Shown: one piece after another, positions 1 to 7,074 of the stretch
How positions within the stretch are numbered: position 1 is the first letter of the stretch
Layout of the letters: each line of letters starts with the position of its first letter
From: JAAYJK01 sp964531295
GTDB taxonomy: Bacteria > Bacillota > Syntrophomonadia > Syntrophomonadales > Syntrophomonadaceae
Direction of reading: 5' to 3'
Length of the DNA stretch: 8,074 bases
NCBI GenBank assembly: GCA_964531295.1
Contig: CAZHHJ010000113.1
Span: 1 to 8,074, forward strand
Program-made: the position numbers and the translations under genes
Notes under the pieces: model-generated
Told to the model about the DNA's origin: nothing
What the model saw: only the letters and a program-made list of their open reading frames with translations
Database searches by the model: none

Positions 1-131
1 GTCGATTGTCTTTGATCACTGATCCGGGTCGTTTCTGGCAGCAAAAAGGCTGGAATTCTCCCCGCTTCATTTTGAACCATGGTGCTATGGACACTCCCCT
101 CCTTCTCTTCGCTTCTTCAGGATATATATAA
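1..131. other. Unassigned left-edge sequence with open frames on both strands
   Basis: No gene can be called here with confidence. On the + strand the frame starting at position 3 is open to a TAA at 129-131 and could be the last 42 codons of an upstream gene; the encoded peptide matches no family I recognise. On the - strand an AAGGAGG-like stretch (about 109-115) lies upstream of a GTG and an ATG whose frames both run off the left edge, so a divergent gene start is also possible. The spacing to either start is poor: too short for the GTG and too long for the ATG. Chance openness is the simplest reading. Confidence 0.2.
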
Positions 132-148
132 CATTCTTGGATAAACTA
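120..148 (+). promoter_or_regulatory. Candidate forespore (sigma-G type) promoter of the germination operon
   Basis: GGATA at 120-124 fits the -35 pattern GNATR of forespore promoters. After 17 bases comes TAAACTA at 142-148, which matches five of seven positions of a CATACTA-type -10. Ger operons are classically transcribed by sigma-G in the forespore, so a site of this kind is expected. A second candidate is GGATG at 176-180, 17 bases, then TAACCTA at 198-204, which matches the -10 less well but lies closer to the gene. The region is AT-rich, so either match could be chance. No good sigma-A promoter stood out. Confidence 0.22.
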
Positions 149-174
149 ATGATTAGCCAAATTTATTTGCTAAT
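146..174. repeat. CTAAT/ATTAG dyad upstream of the operon, operator-like
   Basis: CTAAT (146-150), ATTAG (152-156) and CTAAT (170-174) form two nested dyads. CTAAT-G-ATTAG is a perfect 11-base palindrome. ATTAG and CAAAT (158-162) mirror ATTTG and CTAAT (165-174) around a 2-base centre, giving ten matched bases per arm with one extra C at 157. The 2-base centre makes it better suited to binding a dimeric protein than to an RNA hairpin, and it has no following T-run. It lies just downstream of one candidate promoter and upstream of another. The symmetry is directly visible; a regulatory role is inferred. Confidence 0.45.
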
Positions 175-246
175 TGGATGCAGCACCCTTCCTTCTGTAA
201 CCTACGGGTAAAGAGCCAGTAATTTTTTAAGAAGGAGAAAATTTTA

Positions 247-1377
247 ATGCCAAGGATAAGCAATTTTCAGCTCTACGCCATTTTGGTTTTATTTCTTTCC
301 CCCTTAGCTTTCCTGGAAGTACCTGGAGCACTTATTAACCTGGTCGGTCAAAATGCTTGGTTGGCAGCTTTTGCTGGTATTATCCCCGGTTATCTTATGG
401 TGTTCATCTATAACTCCATTCTCAGGAAGAGCCGTTATCCATTCCCCCAGTTGCTGGTTGAACATCTGGGTAAATACCCGGGCAGCATAATGGGTTTCCT
501 TTATATTCTCTTCTTCATTTTTCTGAGCAGTTTCAGCCTGCGGTTTTTCACAGATTTCATAGAGACCAATGTCTTGCCGGGCACGCCCATTAGTATCCAT
601 ATTGGGGTGTTACTCCTGGCTCTGGTCATAGGTTTACGATCGGGTATTATCAATATAGCCCGAATGCAGGAGATTATAATGACGTCTGGAACGTCTTTCG
701 TAATACTAATTCTGCTCTTGGTTATTGTCCCTCATTGGAATATCGAGAGGCTTTTGCCGGTGGGTCACGTTGATCCTAAAGTTTTTCTTGTTTCGGTAGG
801 AGGCAGCATGTTTGTAGTGGGCAAATTATTTATTGTATTGACCTTTGCCTTTTGGTGCGAAGAAAAAAGCCGGGTTTTTTCTATTATGGTCAAGGCTTTA
901 TGGACTTACATATTTATTATTGTGTTTACTACTCTGGCTGCAGTTATGGCTTTGGGAGGTGTTATTAGCTCATTCCTTACTTTCCCCACCTTCAGTATGG
1001 TAACCCTGGTAAAGATAGGAAGTTTTATTCAGAATATAGATATTGTATTCATTGGTTTCTGGATATTAGGGATATATGGAACTACAATCATTTCGTGGTT
1101 TATGGCTTGTTATTCAGCCCAGGTGATATTTGGCCTTAAAGATTATAAGTTTTTAGCCGCCCCCAGCTCATTGATTATAGGTATTCTTTCCATATTAATC
1201 AGTGCTAATATTCTTGAATTGCTGGTTGTGGCCCGGATTTTAATGCCCATAATAGAAGGAGCCTTCTTCATTATAATCCCGGTGATAATATTTGTTATTA
1301 CCCTGTTTAAACCCTCTCTGGCAGATGACGCGGTCTCAAACACCGGTAGCAATGAAAAGATGGGGAATACGATCTGA
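247..1377 (+). CDS. Spore germination receptor subunit B, GerAB family (B1)
   Basis: This is a 376-residue polytopic membrane protein of the GerAB/endospore germination permease family, related to APC-type amino-acid transporters. In known receptors the B subunit binds the nutrient germinant in the spore inner membrane. Visible features are about ten hydrophobic segments between residues 8 and 355, GQNAW at 34-38 in the place of the family's G-x-DAW motif, LLPV at 169-172, and an NID-VF-WI stretch around 263-272 where the family usually has R-x-D/E. A short polar tail follows the last helix. The length is normal for the family. GAAGGAG at 231-237, nine bases before the ATG, supports this start. 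It opens the operon, and a second, divergent B gene closes it. The ligand cannot be read from the sequence. Confidence 0.94.
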   Translation: MPRISNFQLYAILVLFLSPLAFLEVPGALINLVGQNAWLAAFAGIIPGYLMVFIYNSILRKSRYPFPQLLVEHLGKYPGSIMGFLYILFFIFLSSFSLRFFTDFIETNVLPGTPISIHIGVLLLALVIGLRSGIINIARMQEIIMTSGTSFVILILLLVIVPHWNIERLLPVGHVDPKVFLVSVGGSMFVVGKLFIVLTFAFWCEEKSRVFSIMVKALWTYIFIIVFTTLAAVMALGGVISSFLTFPTFSMVTLVKIGSFIQNIDIVFIGFWILGIYGTTIISWFMACYSAQVIFGLKDYKFLAAPSSLIIGILSILISANILELLVVARILMPIIEGAFFIIIPVIIFVITLFKPSLADDAVSNTGSNEKMGNTI

Positions 1378-1380
1378 CGA

Positions 1381-1488
1381 TTGCGCTATACTTGTCAAGC
1401 ATATGAGAGGGTTGCGAATTGCATAGGTTTTGGAAGCAGGGCTAAAACTAGGGGAAATATATCAGATCCTTTAGAAAGAGGTGAAAAT
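1381..1488 (+). promoter_or_regulatory. B1-A gap: in-frame leader with a possible internal sigma-G promoter
   Basis: This stretch is open in the frame of the A gene from a TTG at 1381, three bases after the B1 stop, so A could begin 36 codons earlier. I prefer the ATG at 1489: it has a far better ribosome binding site, and the extra residues, with two cysteines and many basic and polar residues, do not look like a GerA amino terminus. GCATA at 1421-1425 followed after 18 bases by AAAACTA at 1444-1450 resembles a sigma-G promoter. It is the only sizeable gap in the operon, which would suit a second promoter that raises A, C and D relative to B1. The promoter is a weak-motif inference. Confidence 0.25.
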
Positions 1489-3054
1489 ATGCGCTATATA
1501 AAAAGCAAAAGAGGCGAGAGCCAATTGGGCCCTACAGAGGAAATCATTAAAGCAGATATTTCTGCTTCCCTGGAGGATAATCTTCTGATTCTTAATACCT
1601 TGTTTGCGGCTTGCTCAGATATTGTGATAAGAGAGTTTGATTTCGGCCGTCCCGAGACGGGTGGATTAATAATTTATTTTGATGGTCTGGTTAACAAAGA
1701 TGAAATAGAACGAAATATATTGCGTCCCCTGCTCTTGGGCATGGATATCTTATATAGTAAAGGCGATGACCTTATTGGTAAGGATATTTTTGAAGAAGTA
1801 AAGAATAAAATAATTTCTCCGGCTGAATTGAAGGCAGTAAAGACTCTGGATAAAGTCTGCCATCATGTCAGTTCTGGTGACACAGTCCTGCTTATAGATG
1901 GCTGTGAAGAGGGTTTAGTGGCCGGTACCAGAAGTTGGGAAAGCAGGAGCATCGGATCACCCGAAAATGAAGTAGTTATATTTGGCCCCAAGGAGGGATT
2001 TAATGAGACCCTCCGTTTTAATACCGCTTTAATACGAAGACGATTAAAATCCAGCAATTTTAAGATAGAAAGCTTTGTACTGGGCAGAATAAGCAAAACT
2101 GATGTAGTTATGTGCTATATCAAAAACATAGCACCGGCTGGGATGATAGAGGAAATAAAAAAGCGCATTAATGAAATTGATATTGATGCAGTACTAGATA
2201 CTAACTATATTAAAGAATTTATTACAGATGATAATAAATCTCTTTTTTCTCAGGTTATGCATACTGAAAGGCCTGACCGGGTATGCGGGCAGCTTCTGGA
2301 AGGAAGAGTTTGCATAATGGTGGATGGATCACCTATGGCTCTCATAGTCCCAACCACTTTCAGCGAGTATATTACTTCACCTGATGATTACTACACCTAT
2401 TTTATTCCGGCCTCACTGATCAGAATATTACGCTTTACCGCCTTCTGGATTGCTCTACTCTTGCCATCTATTTATGTGGCCTTAATTGCTTATCATCAAG
2501 AAATGATTCCCACGGCTCTTTTATTAACTATTGCTGCCAGCCGGGAGGGGGTTCCATTCCCATCATTTGTTGAAGCCTTTATGCTGGAAGGAATGTTCGA
2601 AATGCTGCGGGAAGCTGGTATCCGGCTGCCGCGAGCGGTTGGCCCGGCGGTCAGCATCGTGGGGGCATTAATTATAGGGGATGCCGCAGTCCGGGCCGGT
2701 CTGGTATCAACCCCCATGGTGGTAGTAGTGGCCGCCACCGGCATAGCTTCATTTGTTTCGCCATCTTATAATGCTTCACTCATAGTGCGTATGCTTCGCT
2801 TCGGTTTTTTGGCGGCATCAGCCCTGCTGGGGTTTTTAGGCATTATGATTACGTTGGTGATAGTACTGGTGAGGATGGTTTCTTTAACTTCTTTCGGGGT
2901 TCCTTACCTGGCTCCGTTTGCTCCTCTGGATCTATCCCAACTCAGCGATATTCTGGTAAGACGTCCCTGGTTTGCCAACCGACGCCGTCCTTATCTGGAA
3001 GGAATGCTGAACCAAACTCGTCAAGGGAACGGGAAGGATGATAAGAGCCAGTGA
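1489..3054 (+). CDS. Spore germination receptor subunit A, GerA family
   Basis: This 521-residue protein is the GerAA-type subunit, shown in Bacillus to form the ion channel of the nutrient receptor in the spore inner membrane. Residues 1 to about 300 form the soluble amino-terminal region, including FGPKEGFNETLRFNTALIRR near 165-184, a family hallmark. The membrane domain runs from about 310 to 465. It holds REGVPFP at 352-358, the strongly conserved LPRAVGPAVSIVGALIIGDA near 380-399, and SPSYNASLI near 424-432. A basic, proline-containing tail ends the protein. The ATG at 1489 is chosen because GAGGTG lies five bases upstream; a TTG at 1381 would add 36 residues. The length is normal for the family. 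It is the only A gene in the operon, and its stop overlaps the start of C1 as GTGA. Confidence 0.96.
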   Translation: MRYIKSKRGESQLGPTEEIIKADISASLEDNLLILNTLFAACSDIVIREFDFGRPETGGLIIYFDGLVNKDEIERNILRPLLLGMDILYSKGDDLIGKDIFEEVKNKIISPAELKAVKTLDKVCHHVSSGDTVLLIDGCEEGLVAGTRSWESRSIGSPENEVVIFGPKEGFNETLRFNTALIRRRLKSSNFKIESFVLGRISKTDVVMCYIKNIAPAGMIEEIKKRINEIDIDAVLDTNYIKEFITDDNKSLFSQVMHTERPDRVCGQLLEGRVCIMVDGSPMALIVPTTFSEYITSPDDYYTYFIPASLIRILRFTAFWIALLLPSIYVALIAYHQEMIPTALLLTIAASREGVPFPSFVEAFMLEGMFEMLREAGIRLPRAVGPAVSIVGALIIGDAAVRAGLVSTPMVVVVAATGIASFVSPSYNASLIVRMLRFGFLAASALLGFLGIMITLVIVLVRMVSLTSFGVPYLAPFAPLDLSQLSDILVRRPWFANRRRPYLEGMLNQTRQGNGKDDKSQ

Positions 3055-4187
3055 GGTTAAGGATAATAATTCTAATTATTATAGTACTGATAATTCCAGG
3101 CTGCAATGTTCGGGAATTGGACGATGCTGCCATAGTTGCTGGCATCGGTATAGAATTGGAGGATCAGCAATTAAAAGTTTCGTTGCAGCTAGCTCAGCCT
3201 ACGCTGCCAGGTTCGAGCTCATCCGGGCCAGGGTTTAAGGTAGCTTCTGAAACCGGACGTTCATTTACTGAAAGCCTGAGAAAGATCATGCTTTCCTTTC
3301 CCCGCAGTCCCATACTATCACAGGCTAATTTGATAATCTTAGGAGAAAAGCTGTGCAGTACCGATCTGGCCTTGATAGCAGATGGCAGCCTTCGCAATCC
3401 CGATATCAGGAAAAACGCAGACGTGGTCGTGGTCCGAGCTGCTTCCCCGGAAGATATATTTAACACCCCGGTACTTATGGAGACGCTTTCAGCATCAGCT
3501 ATACCTAAGATGATCAAAAATCAGGAAGGCCTAATTGGTATCTATAGTAGTGTTACTTTTGGAGAATTTTTGGGCAAGCTTTCAGCTCCTGGCGTAGAAG
3601 CAGTTGCCCCCCAGGTGACAATTTTTAATACCATTAATGGAAAAACCATTAAACTAGAAGGCACTGCAGTTTTTAAAGGCAGAAAAATGGTAGGGTATTT
3701 AAACGCTAGGGAAAGCAGGGGTTTACGTTTCCTTACTCCCGGACGTATGGCGGGGGGGATAATAAATATACCGGCTCCCTTTAATTCTCCAGGTACTGTG
3801 GCAGTGGAGCTGAGCAGATCACAGAGCAAAATAAAACCTGAGCTGGTAGACGGAAAGATCGTAATGCAGATTGAGTGCATAGGGGAAGGAAATTACTATG
3901 AACAGACCTCCCCAGCCGATATATTAACCCTGGAGAATATACCGATCCTGGAAAACTTGGTTGAACAATCTATTAAGGCGGATATTATGGCCTGTATTAG
4001 TCAGGCTCAAAAACTGGACAGCGATATTCTGGGATGGGGAACCATGATCAATGGCAAAGACCCTGATTTATGGAAACAGGTGGAGAATAACTGGGATAAA
4101 ATATTTTCCGGTGTCAATGCTCAGATTACAGTCAAATTTAATATAAGGCGAGCCTATCTGACGGATAAATCACTCTTGCTTGAATAA
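3051..4187 (+). CDS. Spore germination lipoprotein subunit C, Ger(x)C family (C1)
   Basis: This 378-residue predicted lipoprotein is the C subunit of a Ger receptor, anchored to the outer face of the inner spore membrane and needed for receptor function. A hydrophobic signal peptide (about residues 4-15) leads to a lipobox I-P-G-C with lipidated Cys18. Family landmarks are SAPGVEAVAPQV at 178-189, LEGTAVFKGRKMVGYL at 202-217, DSDILGWG at 323-330 and PDLW at 338-341. The GTG start overlaps the A stop by four bases, implying translational coupling; the nearest purine-rich motif (AAGGATGA, 3034-3041) is a little far away. The downstream gene C2 is a paralogue sharing the same landmarks but is clearly divergent. 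A serine/glycine-rich run at 54-61 is probably a surface loop. Confidence 0.95.
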   Translation: MRLRIIILIIIVLIIPGCNVRELDDAAIVAGIGIELEDQQLKVSLQLAQPTLPGSSSSGPGFKVASETGRSFTESLRKIMLSFPRSPILSQANLIILGEKLCSTDLALIADGSLRNPDIRKNADVVVVRAASPEDIFNTPVLMETLSASAIPKMIKNQEGLIGIYSSVTFGEFLGKLSAPGVEAVAPQVTIFNTINGKTIKLEGTAVFKGRKMVGYLNARESRGLRFLTPGRMAGGIINIPAPFNSPGTVAVELSRSQSKIKPELVDGKIVMQIECIGEGNYYEQTSPADILTLENIPILENLVEQSIKADIMACISQAQKLDSDILGWGTMINGKDPDLWKQVENNWDKIFSGVNAQITVKFNIRRAYLTDKSLLLE

Positions 4188-4230
4188 GCCGGCTGATGAT
4201 AAGCTGAATTCTCAATTTTGGAGGTAAAGC

Positions 4231-4437
4231 ATGATATTGATTCTTATCCTGGTTTACATGGTAATCATAATTATAGAAGTACCAGCTCTGGTAAAAAATA
4301 ATTGGCATCGGGAATTAATGATATTCTCACTGCTGTTTATCCTGGGTGTTTACCTGTCGCTGGCCCAGTATTATCAGTGGCCTCTGCCTCATCCCCTGCA
4401 GGGCATAATTCATAATGTTGCTCAATGGAATATTTAG
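4231..4437 (+). CDS. Small two-helix germination protein, D-subunit type (D1)
   Basis: This 68-residue protein has two predicted membrane helices, about 2-16 and 30-47, joined by a short charged turn. Its size, topology and place directly after a C gene match the D subunits found in some Bacillus ger operons (for example gerKD and gerUD), which modulate receptor activity. It shares E16-x-P18-x-L20-x-K22, a following tryptophan and a late L-P-x-P motif with D2 downstream, so the two are paralogues. GGAGGT at 4220-4225 sits five bases before the ATG, a strong ribosome binding site. It lies 43 bases after C1 and 19 bases before the chosen start of C2. The assignment rests on context and on the paralogue pair; a direct family match was not tested. 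Confidence 0.82.
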   Translation: MILILILVYMVIIIIEVPALVKNNWHRELMIFSLLFILGVYLSLAQYYQWPLPHPLQGIIHNVAQWNI

Positions 4438-4456
4438 TAAAATAGGATGGTTTTCT

Positions 4457-5614
4457 ATGAAAAGGATAATAATATGCATTATTTTCACCCTGCTGCCATT
4501 ATCTTGTGGATGTTATAACTTGTTGGAAATAAATGATGCGGCGGTGGCCCAGAATTTCAGCATTGATCTCTTAGAAAATGGACAGCTAGCCTTTTACGCT
4601 CAAACTACGCAGCCTGTGCCCAGGAATGAAGCCGGAGAGGCTACTCCGACTAATAACATTACAGTGAGGGGAAAAGGAGATACTGTGGCAGGCGCGGCCC
4701 GTAATATGTATTTATATTTCCCCCGGGTATTTTTATGGATACATGCCAATAACGTGATCATTGGGGAAAATCTGGCTAGGGAGAATCTGGCCCAGATAAC
4801 GGATTTTCTACTTCGCAACCGGAGTTTCCGGCTGCAAGCTTATGTCTTTGTGACTCATGATGCCAGTGTGCAAGAGGTGCTGAAAGTGATGGATGAAAAC
4901 TCTTTTGGCAGTAGTTCGGCTCGATCCATAGAACGGCAGGTGGAAATGTTGGAAGAAGATCTGGGCTATTATGTCCCCATTCGGATCAAGGAATTTCTGG
5001 AATATCTGATGACTCCGGGGATAGAACCAGTTATCCCCCAGCTGCTTATTGTTAAAAAATCGGGACAAGAGAAAATCGAGTTTCAGGGTATGGCAGTAGT
5101 GAAAAAGGATAGGGTCATCGGTTCCCTGAGTGAGGCGGAAAGTCAGGGCTTTCATTTTCTAAGATCAAAGAAGAAGGAGGGGGGATTACTGCTTATAGAA
5201 AATCCTATGGAAGGGGTGGATTCGGTGAGCATGGAAATCACCAGCTTCAGCAGCAAGATCCGGCCTGAAATTCAAGGTGGGCAGCTGAAAATGAAAGTTT
5301 CCATATACTGTGAGCTGAGATTTCTGGAGGAGGTAGGCACTATCAATATGTATTGCCCGGCCTACCGGGACCTGCTGGAAAACCAGGCGCAGCTGCAAGT
5401 GCAAAAACAGATTAGGGCCTGTATCAATAAAGCTCAACTGCTTAACAGTGATATCCTGGGCTGGGGATTGAATACCAGCCGTTATGAACCTGACTTATGG
5501 GATCAGGTAGGTGCTCGCTGGGAGGAAGTGTTTCCTCGCGTTACCAGCACTATTGATGTAAAGGCAGTGCTGAGGAGAGATGGGCGCAGCGATAGCTCTT
5601 TTCAGTTTAAATAG
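4457..5614 (+). CDS. Spore germination lipoprotein subunit C, Ger(x)C family (C2)
   Basis: This 385-residue predicted lipoprotein is the second C subunit of the operon. The signal peptide ends in S-C-G-C, with Cys19 the likely lipidated residue because the following Y-N matches the usual C-W/Y-D/N of the family; Cys17 is an alternative. Family landmarks are MTPGIEPVIPQ at 185-195, FQGMAVVKKDRVIGSL at 209-224, NSDILGWG at 330-337 and PDLW at 345-348. The ATG at 4457 is preferred because the peptide then begins with a proper lipoprotein signal and AGGATGG (4444-4450) lies six bases upstream. An earlier in-frame ATG at 4415 would add 14 residues and overlap D1 by 23 bases. Outside the landmarks it differs widely from C1, so this is not a recent duplication. 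Confidence 0.94.
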   Translation: MKRIIICIIFTLLPLSCGCYNLLEINDAAVAQNFSIDLLENGQLAFYAQTTQPVPRNEAGEATPTNNITVRGKGDTVAGAARNMYLYFPRVFLWIHANNVIIGENLARENLAQITDFLLRNRSFRLQAYVFVTHDASVQEVLKVMDENSFGSSSARSIERQVEMLEEDLGYYVPIRIKEFLEYLMTPGIEPVIPQLLIVKKSGQEKIEFQGMAVVKKDRVIGSLSEAESQGFHFLRSKKKEGGLLLIENPMEGVDSVSMEITSFSSKIRPEIQGGQLKMKVSIYCELRFLEEVGTINMYCPAYRDLLENQAQLQVQKQIRACINKAQLLNSDILGWGLNTSRYEPDLWDQVGARWEEVFPRVTSTIDVKAVLRRDGRSDSSFQFK

Positions 5615-5632
5615 AGGGGGAGGGAGTTCATA

Positions 5633-5881
5633 ATGCTGTCTATTCTGATTATTTTCATAGTTCTGGTGGTAGTTTTGGAATTTCCCAACTTGCTTAAAAG
5701 AAAAGCCTGGCAGGACATATTGATTGTTACCCTCTTGCTATTAATTGCTACAGCTTATGGGATTGCCTATGATTTGCACAGTGAGTTGCTGCCCAATCCT
5801 AAGAGGATATTATTCAGCTTTGACCCCTTGGCCGATTCATTTCAGTCCCTACTCCAGATAGGAGATGAGGTACAGCCGTGA
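5633..5881 (+). CDS. Small two-helix germination protein, D-subunit type (D2)
   Basis: This 82-residue protein has two predicted membrane helices, about 3-15 and 29-46, followed by a polar tail of roughly 35 residues. It is a paralogue of D1. E16-x-P18-x-L20-x-K22 lies at identical positions, the tryptophan is at 26 and LPNP is at 53-56, both one residue later than in D1. D1 has a much shorter tail, so the extra carboxy-terminal segment of D2 (about 64-82) is the main difference. A very purine-rich stretch at 5616-5626 precedes the ATG by six bases. It starts 18 bases after C2, and its stop overlaps the B2 GTG start as GTGA, suggesting coupled translation. D-subunit function is inferred from size, topology and operon position. 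Confidence 0.82.
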   Translation: MLSILIIFIVLVVVLEFPNLLKRKAWQDILIVTLLLLIATAYGIAYDLHSELLPNPKRILFSFDPLADSFQSLLQIGDEVQP

Positions 5882-6975
5882 GCGAAAATAAAATAGTCAG
5901 CCGTCAGGCCGCTTTTATGATATTTATATTGATCCTGGGCAGTGCCATAACATATATGCCGGAGAGTACTGCTGGCAGGGATGCTTGGGTATCGACGCTA
6001 ATGGCTGCTCCATTGGGCATATATATTCTCTGGCTCATCATTAGCATACAAAATATGTTTCCCGGAATGAATATGCTAGATATAAGCGAAGTGGTTCTGG
6101 GTAAGTTGCTTGGTAAAATATTGAATGTCTTCTACATATGCTTGTTATTTACAGTTGCGGTATTTTATCTTTATGATCTTGCTATTTTCTTGGATATGCT
6201 CCTCTTTGACCTGCAACGATACGTCACTTACGCTATCCTCATTCTAGCGGCGGCATATTGCATATATAAAGGAGTAAATGCGGTAGCCAGACTGATAGAA
6301 TTGATGGTCGGGCTCATACCCTTTTTTTTAGCCCTTGCTTTTCTGGCCTTAGTGGCTAGCCGCTCAAATTTTTCATATCTACTGCCTGTTCTGGCCGACT
6401 GGAGACCAGTCTTGGCCGGCAGTCTATATGCGGCTAACTGGCCTTTTGTTCAAGTCAGCATCTTGATTATGTATCTTCCTTTTGTAAGTGATCTGGCGGA
6501 AAAAGGAAGGACAATATATGCCTGGTATCTTATTGGAGCCTTAATTTTGGTGGTGAGGAGTGTGGTGACTATCTCAGTTTTGGGAGTAAAACTCAGCAAT
6601 TCTTCCCGCTTCCCATTTTATGAGGCTTTCACTTTATTGAAATGGAGCAATTTTGAACGGGTCGAACTATTGTTCTTTGGCGTTATCTTTCTAAGCTCCT
6701 TTTTGGGCCTGCTTCTTGGCTATCAGGGCTTGGTGATGGGAGTACAGAAATTGCTGGTCAGGGATGATATGCGCTATCTTATTCTGCCAGTGGGTTTGCT
6801 CCTGGTAATATTGACTACTTATATGTTTCCCTCTGATATCGAAATATTTTGTCGGGAGGTTCGGGTCTTGCCATTTATTACCCTCCCAGTACATATTTTT
6901 TACCCTTCCATAATTTTCGGGGCTGCCAAGTTTTATCAGAAACGAAATGCTGCCCCTAAAACGGCGGCCCGGTAA
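5878..6975 (+). CDS. Spore germination receptor subunit B, GerAB family (B2)
   Basis: This 365-residue membrane protein is the second GerAB-family subunit and ends the operon. It keeps more classical family signatures than B1: I-x-SRQ near the start, GRDAW at 33-37, YLLPV at 167-171, SRFPFYEA at 243-250 and an FERVE-LFF stretch near 259-267. About ten hydrophobic segments span residues 12-350, and the tail is short and basic. The GTG start overlaps the D2 stop by four bases, and GAGG at 5867-5870 lies seven bases upstream. Low overall likeness to B1 outside the motifs suggests a different ligand, or a different role in the same complex. Which nutrient it senses cannot be told from sequence. 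Confidence 0.94.
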   Translation: MSENKIVSRQAAFMIFILILGSAITYMPESTAGRDAWVSTLMAAPLGIYILWLIISIQNMFPGMNMLDISEVVLGKLLGKILNVFYICLLFTVAVFYLYDLAIFLDMLLFDLQRYVTYAILILAAAYCIYKGVNAVARLIELMVGLIPFFLALAFLALVASRSNFSYLLPVLADWRPVLAGSLYAANWPFVQVSILIMYLPFVSDLAEKGRTIYAWYLIGALILVVRSVVTISVLGVKLSNSSRFPFYEAFTLLKWSNFERVELLFFGVIFLSSFLGLLLGYQGLVMGVQKLLVRDDMRYLILPVGLLLVILTTYMFPSDIEIFCREVRVLPFITLPVHIFYPSIIFGAAKFYQKRNAAPKTAAR

Positions 6976-7009
6976 GAAGCTGCCTTTTCAGCCTGGACCT
7001 GAATGAAGT

Positions 7010-7074
7010 ACCATATCATACTGACGCAGTACCGTGTGCTTCCGAACGCACAACCATATCATTCTGAACGCAGT
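7010..7074. repeat. Pair of near-identical 21/22-base direct repeats
   Basis: ACCATATCATACTGACGCAG and the next T at 7010-7030 recur at 7053-7074 with one substitution and one inserted A. A partial third echo of the CTGAACGCA core, as CCGAACGCA, lies at 7042-7050. The second copy runs into the dyad repeat that follows, so this may be a partly duplicated end of that element. It is noncoding and lies between convergent genes. Confidence 0.6.

Noticed and set aside
3038..3238. 66-codon + strand frame across the A-C1 junction
   Set aside because: It overlaps both the A end and the C1 start in a third frame, and the peptide is unlike any family. C1 has a proper lipoprotein signal in its own frame.
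3542..3880. 112-codon open frame on the - strand inside C1
   Set aside because: It is antisense to a conserved GerC gene, has low-complexity hydrophobic and proline-rich composition, and shows no independent start signals.
4415..4456. Earlier ATG for C2, adding 14 residues
   Set aside because: It would put residues including a tryptophan and a lysine in front of a complete lipoprotein signal peptide and overlap D1 by 23 bases, while the ATG at 4457 has a well-spaced purine-rich site.
4808..5155. 115-codon open frame on the - strand inside C2
   Set aside because: It lies antisense within a clear GerC-family gene, has no good ribosome binding site or recognisable motif, and is explained as a shadow of the coding strand.
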